DNA from: Peptococcaceae bacterium
GTDB taxonomy: Bacteria; Bacillota; Dehalobacteriia; UBA7702
Assembly (NCBI GenBank): GCA_019415505.1
Contig: DXZC01000003.1
Location: forward strand, 25,245 to 48,143
Direction of reading: 5' to 3'
Length of the DNA: 22,899 nt
The notes beneath the pieces are model-generated. The model worked only from the letters and a program-made list of their open reading frames with translations. It made no database searches and was not told where the DNA came from. The first letter of the stretch is position 1; each line of letters begins with the position of its first letter. Positions 1 to 8,298 of the stretch are shown piece after piece. The position numbers were made by a program, and so were the translations under genes.

Positions 1-11
1 GTTTTAGTATG

Positions 12-48
12 CGAAAAAAAGCCGCAGAAAGATAGAGGCTTTTTCGTT
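12..48 (+). terminator. Hairpin with T-rich 3' arm just before nrdD
   Basis: AAAAAGCC at 16-23 pairs perfectly with GGCTTTTT at 37-44 across a 13-base loop, and the pairing can extend with a bulge to CG at 12-13 and 45-46. A short T run follows at 47-50. It could be the intrinsic terminator of a gene left of the window, or a leader attenuator for nrdD, whose Shine-Dalgarno begins only a few bases later. The sequence alone cannot separate the two. Confidence 0.45.
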
Positions 49-64
49 TTAGTGGGAGGAAATA

Positions 65-2374
65 ATGCCTAAAACTATCGTTAAAAGAGATTTTCGTGAA
101 GTACCCTTTGATGAAGGCAAAATAACCCAGGCCATTGTCAAGGCTTTCATCGCTTCCGGCAGTAATAAGCGGGAAGAAACCGCCGCTGCGCTCACAAAGG
201 AAGTTATTGCTATACTGGATAAGGAGGGGGAGGGCGCCCCGGCCGTAGAGCATATTCAGGATATCGTGGAAAAAGTTTTGATGACCAATGGCTTCGTAAA
301 CACAGCTAAAGCCTATATTCTTTACCGGGCTGAACGCAGCAAGGCCAGGGAGATGAACACCAATTTAATGCGTGTTTATCAGGACATAACCTTTAAATCA
401 GCCCAAGAATCGGATATAAAACGGGAAAACGCCAATATCGATGGCGATACGGCCATGGGCACCATGTTAAAATATGGGTCCGAGGGGGCCAAGCAGTTTT
501 ATAATATGTTCGTGCTGGATAAAAAATATGCCGAGGCCCATAAAGAAGGGGATATTCATATCCATGACCTGGACTTTTATACTCTAACTACCACCTGCTG
601 CCAGATAGACTTAATTAAGCTTTTTAAGGGCGGTTTTTCCACAGGTCACGGCGTTCTGCGGGAACCTAACAATATTACCAGCTACGCGGCTTTAGCTTGT
701 ATAGCTATACAGAGTAACCAAAATGACCAGCATGGCGGGCAAAGTGTGGCTAATTTTGACTATGCTATGGCCCCCGGCGTTCATAAGACATTTGTGAAGC
801 GTTATAAATGTAACTTAGATAATGCCCTGACCTTAGTGGCTAATTTGGAAGATAGTGAAAAGTTAGCTGAGGAGGCAGTGAAACAATGTGGCGAACCACA
901 ATTAGCCGGCGGCGCCATTAACGATGAATATTGCCATTATTTACAGGAAAAGGGTATTTCCGCGGCAATGTCCCAACGTATAGTAGAGTTTACCCAGGAA
1001 AGGTCTGTGGCGGAAACCGACCGCATGACTTATCAAGCCATGGAAGCTTTTGTGCATAACCTCAATACCATGCACTCCCGGGCCGGCGCTCAAACGCCCT
1101 TTTCTTCAATAAATTATGGCACAGATACCAGTCCAGAGGGACATCTACTCATTAAAAACCTGCTCTTAGCCACTGAGGCCGGTCTGGGCGGCGGTGAAAC
1201 CCCTATTTTCCCTATTCAGATATTCCGCATTAAAGAAGGGAAAAACTATAACCCTGGCGACCCCAATTACGATTTATTCCAGTTGGCTTGTCGGGTCAGC
1301 GCCAAGCGCCTGTTCCCCAATTTCTCCTTCCAGGACGCTCCCTTTAATTTGCCCTATTATAGAGAGGGGCGGCCGGAAACGGAGATTGCCTATATGGGAT
1401 GCCGTACCAGGGTAATTGGCAATGTTTACGATGGTGATAAGGAGATTTCTACCAGTCGAGGTAATCTCTCCTTTACTTCCATAAATTTGCCGCGCTTAGC
1501 TATACGCTCCAAAGGCGACATGACTTTTTTCTTTGAAGAATTAGAGAGAAAGCTCAGTCTGGTGGTGGGGCAGCTTAACGAGCGCTTTGCTATTCAGTGT
1601 AAAAAGCGGGTCAATAATTTTCCTTTTCTCATGGGACAAGGCGTTTGGTTGGACAGTGATAAACTTGGCTGGAATGATGAAGTTGGCGAGGTTTTGAAGC
1701 ATGGCACCCTCTCCGTGGGCTTCATTGGCTTGGCAGAAACTTTAAAATGCCTCTGCGGCTATCACCACGGCGAAAGTGAAAAGGCCCAGAACCTGGGTTT
1801 GGAAATAGTCGGCTTTATGCGCGGTTATCTGGATAAACTAACAGCCGAAACTGGCCTGAACTATACTTTATTGGCCACTCCCGCCGAGGGGCTTTCCGGC
1901 CGCTTTGTGCGCTTGGATAGGGAGCGCTATGGCGAAATCCCAGGGGTAACTGACCGGGAATACTATACCAACAGCTTCCATGTACCGGTGTATTTCCCCA
2001 TTTCGGCTTTTGATAAAATACGGTTGGAGGCCCCCTATCATAGCTTAACCAACGCCGGGCACATCACCTATGTGGAAATGGAGGGGGATGTTAGCCAGAA
2101 TCTAGCTGCTTTTGAAAAGGTCATAAGAGCTATGAAGGAGGCTGGCGTGGGCTATGGCTCTGTGAACCACCCTGTAGATCGGGACCCAATCTGTGGTTTT
2201 AACGGCATAATCGGCGATACCTGCCCTCACTGCGGCCGAGCGGAAGAAAATGTGGAATTTGAGCGCATCCGCAGGATTACCGGGTATTTAGTGGGTAGCG
2301 TTACCAGGTTTAACAACGCTAAACGGGCGGAAGAGCGGGATAGGATATCCCATAATGTTGAGGATGAGGACTAA
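65..2374 (+). CDS. nrdD: Anaerobic (class III) ribonucleoside-triphosphate reductase, glycyl-radical subunit
   Basis: Reduces ribonucleoside triphosphates to deoxyribonucleotides under anoxic conditions, using a glycyl radical installed by NrdG. The 769-residue length fits the family. Residues about 3-95 form an ATP-cone domain (VKRDFREVPFDEGKI). The barrel follows, with TTTCCQID (Cys178/Cys179) and the conserved SRAGAQTPFSSINYG block. Near the C terminus are a Cys-rich metal module (Cys710, Cys720, Cys723) and the radical motif RITGYL, in which Gly740 is the predicted radical site. The start is ATG at 65, preceded by GGGAGGAAAT. The gene overlaps nrdG by one base (TAATG), so translational coupling is likely. 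The first position of the usual CxxC-CxxC zinc module appears to be Asp707, which may be a subgroup trait. The identification is secure. Confidence 0.97.
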   Translation: MPKTIVKRDFREVPFDEGKITQAIVKAFIASGSNKREETAAALTKEVIAILDKEGEGAPAVEHIQDIVEKVLMTNGFVNTAKAYILYRAERSKAREMNTNLMRVYQDITFKSAQESDIKRENANIDGDTAMGTMLKYGSEGAKQFYNMFVLDKKYAEAHKEGDIHIHDLDFYTLTTTCCQIDLIKLFKGGFSTGHGVLREPNNITSYAALACIAIQSNQNDQHGGQSVANFDYAMAPGVHKTFVKRYKCNLDNALTLVANLEDSEKLAEEAVKQCGEPQLAGGAINDEYCHYLQEKGISAAMSQRIVEFTQERSVAETDRMTYQAMEAFVHNLNTMHSRAGAQTPFSSINYGTDTSPEGHLLIKNLLLATEAGLGGGETPIFPIQIFRIKEGKNYNPGDPNYDLFQLACRVSAKRLFPNFSFQDAPFNLPYYREGRPETEIAYMGCRTRVIGNVYDGDKEISTSRGNLSFTSINLPRLAIRSKGDMTFFFEELERKLSLVVGQLNERFAIQCKKRVNNFPFLMGQGVWLDSDKLGWNDEVGEVLKHGTLSVGFIGLAETLKCLCGYHHGESEKAQNLGLEIVGFMRGYLDKLTAETGLNYTLLATPAEGLSGRFVRLDRERYGEIPGVTDREYYTNSFHVPVYFPISAFDKIRLEAPYHSLTNAGHITYVEMEGDVSQNLAAFEKVIRAMKEAGVGYGSVNHPVDRDPICGFNGIIGDTCPHCGRAEENVEFERIRRITGYLVGSVTRFNNAKRAEERDRISHNVEDED

Positions 2375-2868
2375 TGAAGGTGAGAATAGCCGGCTTAGTC
2401 AATGATTCCATTGTGGACGGTACTGGTTTGCGCTTTGGCGTTTATGTTCAGGGCTGTCCCCACGGCTGCCGTGGTTGTCATAATCCCCAGAGCCACGATT
2501 TTCAAGGCGGCAAGGAAATGGATACAGCGAATATTTGGGCGCGGATAGAGGCTAATCCTCTTTTAGACGGCCTTACCTTCAGCGGTGGCGAACCTATGTG
2601 TCAACCTGCTCCCTTAACAGAGTTAGCTAAAAAGGCTAAGGCTAAAGGGCTAAATGTCTGGGCCTATACCGGCTATACGGTGGAGGAGTTGTTGGCTAAA
2701 TCCGGTGAGGTAAAGGAATTTCTGAGTTATATCGACATTTTGGTGGACGGCCCATATTTAGAAGCCGAACGCTCGTTGGAGTTAAAATTTCGCGGTTCAA
2801 GAAACCAAAGAATCATTGACCTGGTGCAAACTATAGCTACAGGCAGTGTTGTCGAGGTTAGTATTTAA
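2374..2868 (+). CDS. nrdG: Anaerobic ribonucleotide reductase-activating protein (radical SAM)
   Basis: Radical-SAM activase that uses a [4Fe-4S] cluster and S-adenosylmethionine to generate the glycyl radical on NrdD. The cluster motif is CPHGCRGC, a CX3CX2C pattern with Cys28, Cys32 and Cys35, followed by the TFSGGEP motif typical of this family. At 164 residues it has the short NrdG length, not that of the longer pyruvate formate-lyase activase. Its start codon shares one base with the nrdD stop, so the two subunits are almost certainly made from one transcript. I see no convincing terminator directly after the stop at 2868. Confidence 0.96.
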   Translation: MKVRIAGLVNDSIVDGTGLRFGVYVQGCPHGCRGCHNPQSHDFQGGKEMDTANIWARIEANPLLDGLTFSGGEPMCQPAPLTELAKKAKAKGLNVWAYTGYTVEELLAKSGEVKEFLSYIDILVDGPYLEAERSLELKFRGSRNQRIIDLVQTIATGSVVEVSI

Positions 2869-3036
2869 AGTTAGTATAAAAGGACATTTAAAATTTTATT
2901 ATCATGTCGTAAAAACGTTAGATTTTTAATGCCAAAAAGCTGCTTTGCCTTTATGCTAGTTTTTAACTCTTCTAATTTGCGAACCACTTTAATATATCCG
3001 GTAAGCTGTAAAGAAGCATTGGGGAGGTAATATTAA

Positions 3037-3993
3037 TTGGGGAAAAAGAAGAGAAGAGTATTGACGGTAATAGTTATCTTTGTTGTGCTTTTGGCCGCAA
3101 TCCTGGTGGGGTTTTCCGCTTACTTAGGTAAACAAATTGTGGCAAGTTCCACTCAACTTGTAACGAATGAGGCAACGAAAAATGTACATGAGGATTTATG
3201 GGCCGCCTATGGTTTTAATTATGCTGCCTTTAGCCAGGCTTACACCATTGAAAAGGTTGATTTAACATCGTCCTTTGATGGTCACACAATTCCGGCTGAT
3301 TTTATCTATACTGACGTAAAGAATAACGACGTTGTGATTATGGCGCATGGTTTGGGCGGTAATCGCTACACTAATTATCCCATTGCCGAATTATTTCTGC
3401 AAAACGGCTATAATGTAATTACATATGACCAGAGAAGCTCCGGTGAGAATATTGCCGCAAAAACCACCTTTGGCTATTGGGAAAAATATGACCTTATCGA
3501 TTGCCTAGAATATGCCAAGGGGTTAACTAAGGCCAAGAAAATTGGCGTTTGGGGTGAATCCTTCGGTGGCGCCACGGCAATTCAGGCAGTTGCCTATGAG
3601 GATATTCAGACAGATATTGCCTTTCTGGTGCTTGATTGTCCCGTAAGCAGTATGGAGTGGATGGTCGCGGAGGAAATGAAAAGTATGGATTTGGGTATTC
3701 CTCTTGACTATATAGTGTGGTGCGGCAGTCTCATGAATAAGCTGGAGTTGGGTTTTTCCTATCAAGAGGTTGACTCCGCTGCAATAGCAAAGGCCATACA
3801 TATCCCCACCCTGGTGCTTAATAGTGAGGCTGATAAAGTGACGCCCTACTTTATGGGTCGGGATATTTATGATAATCTTACCAGCACGAAGAAAGATTTG
3901 TGGACTGTAACCGATAGTGAACACGTTGGTCTGTGGCTTGATCATAATGAGGAATACTGTAACAGGGTGTCGAGGTTAATGGCAGAATCTTAA
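3037..3993 (+). CDS. Membrane-anchored alpha/beta hydrolase (YqkD-like)
   Basis: A 318-residue alpha/beta-hydrolase-fold protein. A basic N terminus (KKKRR) and one hydrophobic segment at about residues 9-28 suggest a signal anchor with the enzyme facing outward. The catalytic set is visible: GESFGG with nucleophile Ser175, Asp266 in SEADKVTP, and His296 in SEHVGLW. MAHGLGGNR matches the oxyanion-hole region. It resembles the Bacillus YqkD group of uncharacterised hydrolases; the substrate is unknown. The start is TTG at 3037, chosen because GGGGAGGTAA lies at 3021-3030 and the frame then opens on the membrane anchor. The gene stands alone between nrdDG and the priA operon. I found no clear sigma-A promoter in the 168 bases upstream. 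Confidence 0.85.
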   Translation: MGKKKRRVLTVIVIFVVLLAAILVGFSAYLGKQIVASSTQLVTNEATKNVHEDLWAAYGFNYAAFSQAYTIEKVDLTSSFDGHTIPADFIYTDVKNNDVVIMAHGLGGNRYTNYPIAELFLQNGYNVITYDQRSSGENIAAKTTFGYWEKYDLIDCLEYAKGLTKAKKIGVWGESFGGATAIQAVAYEDIQTDIAFLVLDCPVSSMEWMVAEEMKSMDLGIPLDYIVWCGSLMNKLELGFSYQEVDSAAIAKAIHIPTLVLNSEADKVTPYFMGRDIYDNLTSTKKDLWTVTDSEHVGLWLDHNEEYCNRVSRLMAES

Positions 3994-4106
3994 ATTAGCT
4001 GTTCACCACTGTAGCAGCATTTTTAACCTTGTACCAGAGAATTATCCTGAGCCAGTTGGCAATAGATATTTACGGATCCATGAGACCATAAAAAACAGAA
4101 TATCAG

Positions 4107-4150
4107 AAGAGAAGCGCAGACCGTTTTAAATAATAGCGCTTCTCTTTTAG
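4107..4150 (+). terminator. Probable intrinsic terminator after the hydrolase gene
   Basis: An 11-base perfect inverted repeat, AAGAGAAGCGC (4107-4117) and GCGCTTCTCTT (4136-4146), encloses an 18-base loop. The 3' arm runs into a short T-rich stretch that is interrupted soon after. It lies about 115 bases after the hydrolase stop. The stem is good, but the loop is long and the T tract short, so it could also be a bidirectional or regulatory hairpin. Confidence 0.5.
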
Positions 4151-4589
4151 TTCGTTCGTTTCTTAGGGCAAACTAGCGTATTTTTCGCTATTTTGGGCTA
4201 TCTTTATTTAACATCAGGTAAATCCGCCCCGCTATTACTTTGATTAGGTCATTTATTTCTCTACTTCTCTAATTAATCGCTTTTTATGGCCCCGATTCTA
4301 TCAAAACAAAGCCTTAGCGGATAACGACACTATAACCTTGTTTTTAATGATAGGCCAGTAAGTGCGGTAAGACTAGGAAAAACAGTAAGGGTAGAAAGGT
4401 AGGACAGCAGCTAAGCTGTTTTAACATTCTGCAAGTCTGTAGAGGAAATGTTGCCAACCGGTTACTGGCTAATCTGTACTGCCGCCTAATTATGGATTTG
4501 CCAACGATGCGTTAAATCTCAAAATATTTTAATCGCTGATACATACCATGTTTTAGCTGATAATCATTGCGATTATTTTGATTTTACTG

Positions 4590-4618
4590 TTGCATAGACT
4601 TGAAATTAATTGTAAAAT
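4590..4618 (+). promoter_or_regulatory. Sigma-A-type promoter for the priA operon
   Basis: TTGCAT at 4590-4595 and TAAAAT at 4613-4618 are separated by exactly 17 bases in AT-rich DNA, and the priA ribosome-binding site starts about ten bases later. The match is good but not perfect. It is the only candidate I see for the long downstream gene run. Confidence 0.6.
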
Positions 4619-4640
4619 AATAGTTTAGGAGGGTGGTTAT

Positions 4641-6854
4641 TTGCTATATGCTGAAGTTTATGTTAACAAAAAAATAGCGCCTTTGGACCATACGTTTATC
4701 TATGAAATTCCACCCCATTTAATTGGCCGGGTACAGGTAGGCACAGTGGTTTCCGCTCCCTTTGGCCACGCTACTGTGCGGGCGCTGGTAATCGCCTTGC
4801 GACAAGAACCGGGTAGCTATGAGACTAAGTATATAGATGATATAGTTAACGAAGATTTTTTATTTCCCCGTGATTTGTTGGAGTTGGGAATATTTATTGC
4901 TGATTATTATATGAATACTACTATGTCGGTATTTCGGGCCATGCTACCTTCTGGCATTGATATTTTTGGCAAAATACAAAAACCGAAAACCGAGACTTGG
5001 CTTAAAGTGGGCCAAATAGTTGAGCCGGCAAGTATTAAAGGGGCAAAGCAACGGGAACTGTATGAATACCTCTTGGCAGTGGGGGAAGCGCCGCAAAATT
5101 TGGCGGCGCGGGAATTGGCTTTTTCTGCCTCTGTACCCAAAGCTCTAATTGATAAGGGTTTGGTGACTAAAGAAGCCCGTCCTGTGGCAAGATATTCGTA
5201 TCAAGGAGCTGCCAATGGTAAATTATCTGAATTTACTCTAACCCCAGAGCAGAGAAAGGTTTTAACCGCGGTATTAAACCGGGAAAAGGGCGACAAAAGG
5301 CCCCTGCTCCTACACGGCGTTACCGGTTCCGGTAAGACAGAAATTTACCTGCGTTTAGCGGCGGAGATGTATAAAAACGGCAAGCAGACAATTGTACTGA
5401 TGCCGGAAATTGCCCTTACGCCCCAGTTTGTTTCTGTTTTTGAGGAGCGGTTCCCTGGTGAAGTGGTTTTAATGCACAGCCGCTTAAGTTCCGGCGAACG
5501 CCGGGACGCCTGGTACGCTGCTAACGAAGGTAAAGCTAAAATAGTATTGGGTCCCCGTTCCGCTGTTTTTGCGCCGGTAGAGAACTTAGGCTTAATAATT
5601 ATGGACGAGGAGCACGAGGAAAGCTATGAACAGGATAACACCCCCCGTTTTCATGCTCGTGAAGTGGCAATAAACCGCTGCGAACTAAAAAACGCTATTT
5701 TTTTAATGGGTAGCGCTACTCCCTCTTTGGAGACTTATAAAAAGGCTCTGGCCGGTGAATACCAACTTCTTACCATGGCCCAGCGCATAGAGGACAGGCC
5801 CTTGCCTACGGTAGAGGTCGTGGATATGCGCCAGGAATTAGCGGCAGGCTGGAAAGAGGTCTTGAGCCGCTCCCTGCTCCAGGAAATGGAGGCCTGCTTA
5901 TCCCGGCAAAGCCAAGTTATGCTGTTTCTTAACCGGCTGGGTAGTAAAACCTTTGTTTCCTGCCGTGATTGCGGCTTTGTTTACCAGTGTCCAGATTGCG
6001 GCGTATCTCTAATTTACTATGAAAGCCGTAATATACTGCGCTGCTCCCGCTGTGGTTATCAAGTTGCTATGGCGGGCCATTGCCCCCAATGCGCCGGCGA
6101 ACGCATAAAATATTTTGGTCTTGGTACCGAAGGGTTGGAGAAGGTGGTAAAAAAATATTTCCCCCAGGCCAGAATCGCCAGACTAGATTCGGATGTTACC
6201 CGTTTTAAGGGTGAGTTTGATAGAATCTATAGCAGCATGAGGCAAGGTAAAATTGATATCCTAATCGGCACGAGAATGATGGCCAAGGGTTGGGATTTTC
6301 CCAACGTAACTCTAACAGGCATAATAGCCGCGGATTTAACCTTGAATTTTCCGGATTTTCGGGCAGCTGAGCGCACCTTCCAAAGTATAACCCAGGTGTC
6401 GGGCCGTTGCGGCCGGGGCAGAGAGGCTGGCAAGGTAGTTTTGCAGACCTACAGACCTGCGGAAAAGGCGATACAATTAGGCGCGGCCCAGGATTATCAG
6501 GGTTTTTATACCTGGGAGGATAGTAACCGGCAGAATTTTGCTTACCCCCCTTATGCTGAGCTTTTAAAAATAGTGTTCACCGCTCCCAAGGGCTATTTTT
6601 TTGAGGCTGATACGGCGAAAATTAAAGACACCTTTTTAGCTTTATCAAACCCGGATTTTCAGATTTTTGGGCCGGTACCAGCGGTATATCGGTACCATAA
6701 GAATGAAGAAAAAATGGTTCTCACCTTAATGGGTCGGGACCTAGCAACCCTGAAAAATATCTGTCAGGCGGGGTTAGAAAAATTAGCGGCTGAAAATAAG
6801 GTGGATAATAATGTAAAAATACAAGTACAGGTTAATCCCCTGCATATAATTTAA
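4641..6854 (+). CDS. priA: Primosomal protein N', replication-restart helicase PriA
   Basis: Superfamily 2 DNA helicase that recognises stalled forks and reloads the replicative helicase. Its 737 residues match the family. The N-terminal third is the 3' DNA-binding and winged-helix region. The helicase core has Walker A GVTGSGKT (226-233) and Walker B DEEH (322-325), then GSATPS and the C-terminal helicase motifs (IGTRMMAKGWDFP; QVSGRCGRG). An eight-cysteine zinc insertion is complete: Cys441, 444, 450, 453, 468, 471, 481 and 484. The start is TTG at 4641 with AGGAGGG at 4627-4633; it gives the expected opening, MLYAEVYVN. It is the first gene of the long operon, and def follows after 13 bases. 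Confidence 0.97.
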   Translation: MLYAEVYVNKKIAPLDHTFIYEIPPHLIGRVQVGTVVSAPFGHATVRALVIALRQEPGSYETKYIDDIVNEDFLFPRDLLELGIFIADYYMNTTMSVFRAMLPSGIDIFGKIQKPKTETWLKVGQIVEPASIKGAKQRELYEYLLAVGEAPQNLAARELAFSASVPKALIDKGLVTKEARPVARYSYQGAANGKLSEFTLTPEQRKVLTAVLNREKGDKRPLLLHGVTGSGKTEIYLRLAAEMYKNGKQTIVLMPEIALTPQFVSVFEERFPGEVVLMHSRLSSGERRDAWYAANEGKAKIVLGPRSAVFAPVENLGLIIMDEEHEESYEQDNTPRFHAREVAINRCELKNAIFLMGSATPSLETYKKALAGEYQLLTMAQRIEDRPLPTVEVVDMRQELAAGWKEVLSRSLLQEMEACLSRQSQVMLFLNRLGSKTFVSCRDCGFVYQCPDCGVSLIYYESRNILRCSRCGYQVAMAGHCPQCAGERIKYFGLGTEGLEKVVKKYFPQARIARLDSDVTRFKGEFDRIYSSMRQGKIDILIGTRMMAKGWDFPNVTLTGIIAADLTLNFPDFRAAERTFQSITQVSGRCGRGREAGKVVLQTYRPAEKAIQLGAAQDYQGFYTWEDSNRQNFAYPPYAELLKIVFTAPKGYFFEADTAKIKDTFLALSNPDFQIFGPVPAVYRYHKNEEKMVLTLMGRDLATLKNICQAGLEKLAAENKVDNNVKIQVQVNPLHII

Positions 6855-6867
6855 CAAGAGGTGTATA

Positions 6868-7317
6868 ATGGCAATTTATGAGATTGAAAAGGCCGGCAGC
6901 AGCGAAATATTGCGCCGGAAAAGTAAACCAGTAAATGAGATAAACGATGTTATACGTCAGCTCCTAGACGACATGGCGGAAACGATGTACCATTATGAAG
7001 GCGTAGGCTTGGCAGCTCCTCAGGTTGGTATTTCCAAAAGAATTATTGTGGTAGACGTCGGCGAGGGACTGTGGGAGCTTATTAACCCTGTTTTAGTTTC
7101 CGGTAAAGGCAAACAACTTGACGAGGAGGGTTGTTTAAGTATTCCCGGCTATTACGCCCCGGTGGAAAGGTTTAAATCTGTTAAGGTTAAGGGCTTGAAC
7201 CGCTATGGCGACGAGGTGGTAATAGACGCTAAGGATATGGCCGCCAGAGCCTTACAGCATGAGATAGATCATTTGGAAGGCGTTCTCTTTACCGATAAAG
7301 TTAAGAAAAAGAAGTGA
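6868..7317 (+). CDS. def: Peptide deformylase
   Basis: Removes the formyl group from the N-terminal methionine of new proteins; a metal-dependent cytosolic enzyme. All three family motifs are present: GVGLAAPQVG (45-54), EEGCLS with metal ligand Cys89, and HEIDH with His131, catalytic Glu132 and His135. At 149 residues it is a short, type I-like form ending in a lysine-rich tail. The ribosome-binding site AAGAGGTG lies just upstream. Adjacent fmt performs the opposite, earlier step (formylating initiator tRNA), which is the classic def-fmt pairing. Confidence 0.97.
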   Translation: MAIYEIEKAGSSEILRRKSKPVNEINDVIRQLLDDMAETMYHYEGVGLAAPQVGISKRIIVVDVGEGLWELINPVLVSGKGKQLDEEGCLSIPGYYAPVERFKSVKVKGLNRYGDEVVIDAKDMAARALQHEIDHLEGVLFTDKVKKKK

Positions 7318-7324
7318 TTGAATA

Positions 7325-8287
7325 ATGAAAGTAATCTATATGGGAAGTCCGGAGTTCGCTCTCTATGGGCTGGAAGCTATCAATAATAGCAGCCATGAGA
7401 TAGTGGCTGTTATCACTAGGGAGGACAAGGCTAAGGGCCGGAAAAAGATTCTGGAACCAACTGTGGTGAAAAAGCGGGCTTTGGAATTGGGCTTACCAGT
7501 TTATACACCAAAAAATCCCAATGACGCCGCATTTTTAACAGAATTGTCCTCTCTGGGAGCGGATATAATTGTAGTATCTGCCTATGGCAAAATGTTGAAA
7601 TGGGATCTTTTAACGCTTGTGCCCTATGGCGCTATGAATATTCATGGTTCCTTGTTGCCACTGTATCGTGGCGCTTCACCTATAAATACGGCAATACGCA
7701 ATGGCGAAGCGACTACCGGCGTGACTATCATGTATATGGATGAGGGTATGGATGAAGGGGATATTTGCTTGAAGGGTTCCGTGCCCATAGAGGAAAACGA
7801 CAATTTTGTTACCCTCCGGGATAAAATGGGCTTAACTGGCGGTAAGTTAATAGTTGACGCTTTGGATTTGGTGGCAAAAGGCGTTGCTCCCCGATACCGT
7901 CAGAGCAAGTCTAAGGCCACATATTGCTCCCTTTTAACCAGGGAGGATGAAAAATTGAACTGGCAGGCTGATATAGATAGCCTTTATAATCATATTCGCA
8001 GCCTAGCGCCGGAACCCGGGGCTTATACTTATCTCAATGGGGAAGTCGTTAAAATCATTGAGACTCGCCGGGAACGCCGGGAGCATAATTATGACTCCGG
8101 TAGAATAGTTGGCTCTTGCAAAAAACAGGGCGTACAGGTAGCGGCCCGGGGCGGGTGGCTCTGGCTTTTGCGGGTCAAGCCCGCCGGTAAAAAAGCAATG
8201 AACGCCTTAGATTGGTATCGGGGTTTGCGGAATACAGACGAGTTATATTTTACCACTGAACCACTGATCAATAGTAAGGAAAATTAA
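7325..8287 (+). CDS. fmt: Methionyl-tRNA formyltransferase
   Basis: Transfers a formyl group from 10-formyltetrahydrofolate to methionyl-initiator tRNA. The catalytic loop NIHGSLLPLYRG contains Asn105 and His107, and Asp143 lies in GMDEGD, matching the known catalytic triad. The C-terminal OB-like tRNA-binding domain occupies about residues 205-310. The length, 320 residues, is standard. It starts eight bases after the def stop with only a weak Shine-Dalgarno, so coupling with def is likely. Confidence 0.97.
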   Translation: MKVIYMGSPEFALYGLEAINNSSHEIVAVITREDKAKGRKKILEPTVVKKRALELGLPVYTPKNPNDAAFLTELSSLGADIIVVSAYGKMLKWDLLTLVPYGAMNIHGSLLPLYRGASPINTAIRNGEATTGVTIMYMDEGMDEGDICLKGSVPIEENDNFVTLRDKMGLTGGKLIVDALDLVAKGVAPRYRQSKSKATYCSLLTREDEKLNWQADIDSLYNHIRSLAPEPGAYTYLNGEVVKIIETRRERREHNYDSGRIVGSCKKQGVQVAARGGWLWLLRVKPAGKKAMNALDWYRGLRNTDELYFTTEPLINSKEN

Positions 8288-8298
8288 GGAGTGAAGCC

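Larger units (their letters stand above)
3994..4640. other. Gene-free interval between the hydrolase and priA
   Basis: About 650 AT-rich bases with no open frame I can support on either strand and no recognisable tRNA or riboswitch core. It holds an 11-bp hairpin near 4107-4148, a smaller hairpin at 4404-4422 (ACAGC/GCTGT, then TTT), a weak TAGCG/CGCTA hairpin near 4173-4189, and the priA promoter at the right end. The rest could be decayed coding sequence or an unrecognised small RNA. I see nothing that decides. Confidence 0.5.

Noticed and set aside
1194..1415. Alternative + frame of 73 codons within nrdD
   Set aside because: Out of frame inside a highly conserved gene and without a suitable Shine-Dalgarno.
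2869..3036. Inverted repeat GACAT/ATGTC and AT-rich stretch after nrdG, considered as terminator or promoter
   Set aside because: The stem is only 5 bp with a 17-base loop and no T run, and no -35/-10 pair with acceptable spacing could be found.
3523..3945. Minus-strand open frame of 140 codons opposite the alpha/beta hydrolase
   Set aside because: The sense strand encodes a complete catalytic triad; the antisense product has low-complexity His/Cys/Ile-rich composition and no family resemblance.
4449..4490. Possible 13-codon leader peptide (ATG at 4449) in the gap before priA
   Set aside because: AGAGGAA directly abuts the ATG, so the spacing is wrong; the peptide has no run of regulatory codons, and no terminator/antiterminator pair follows.
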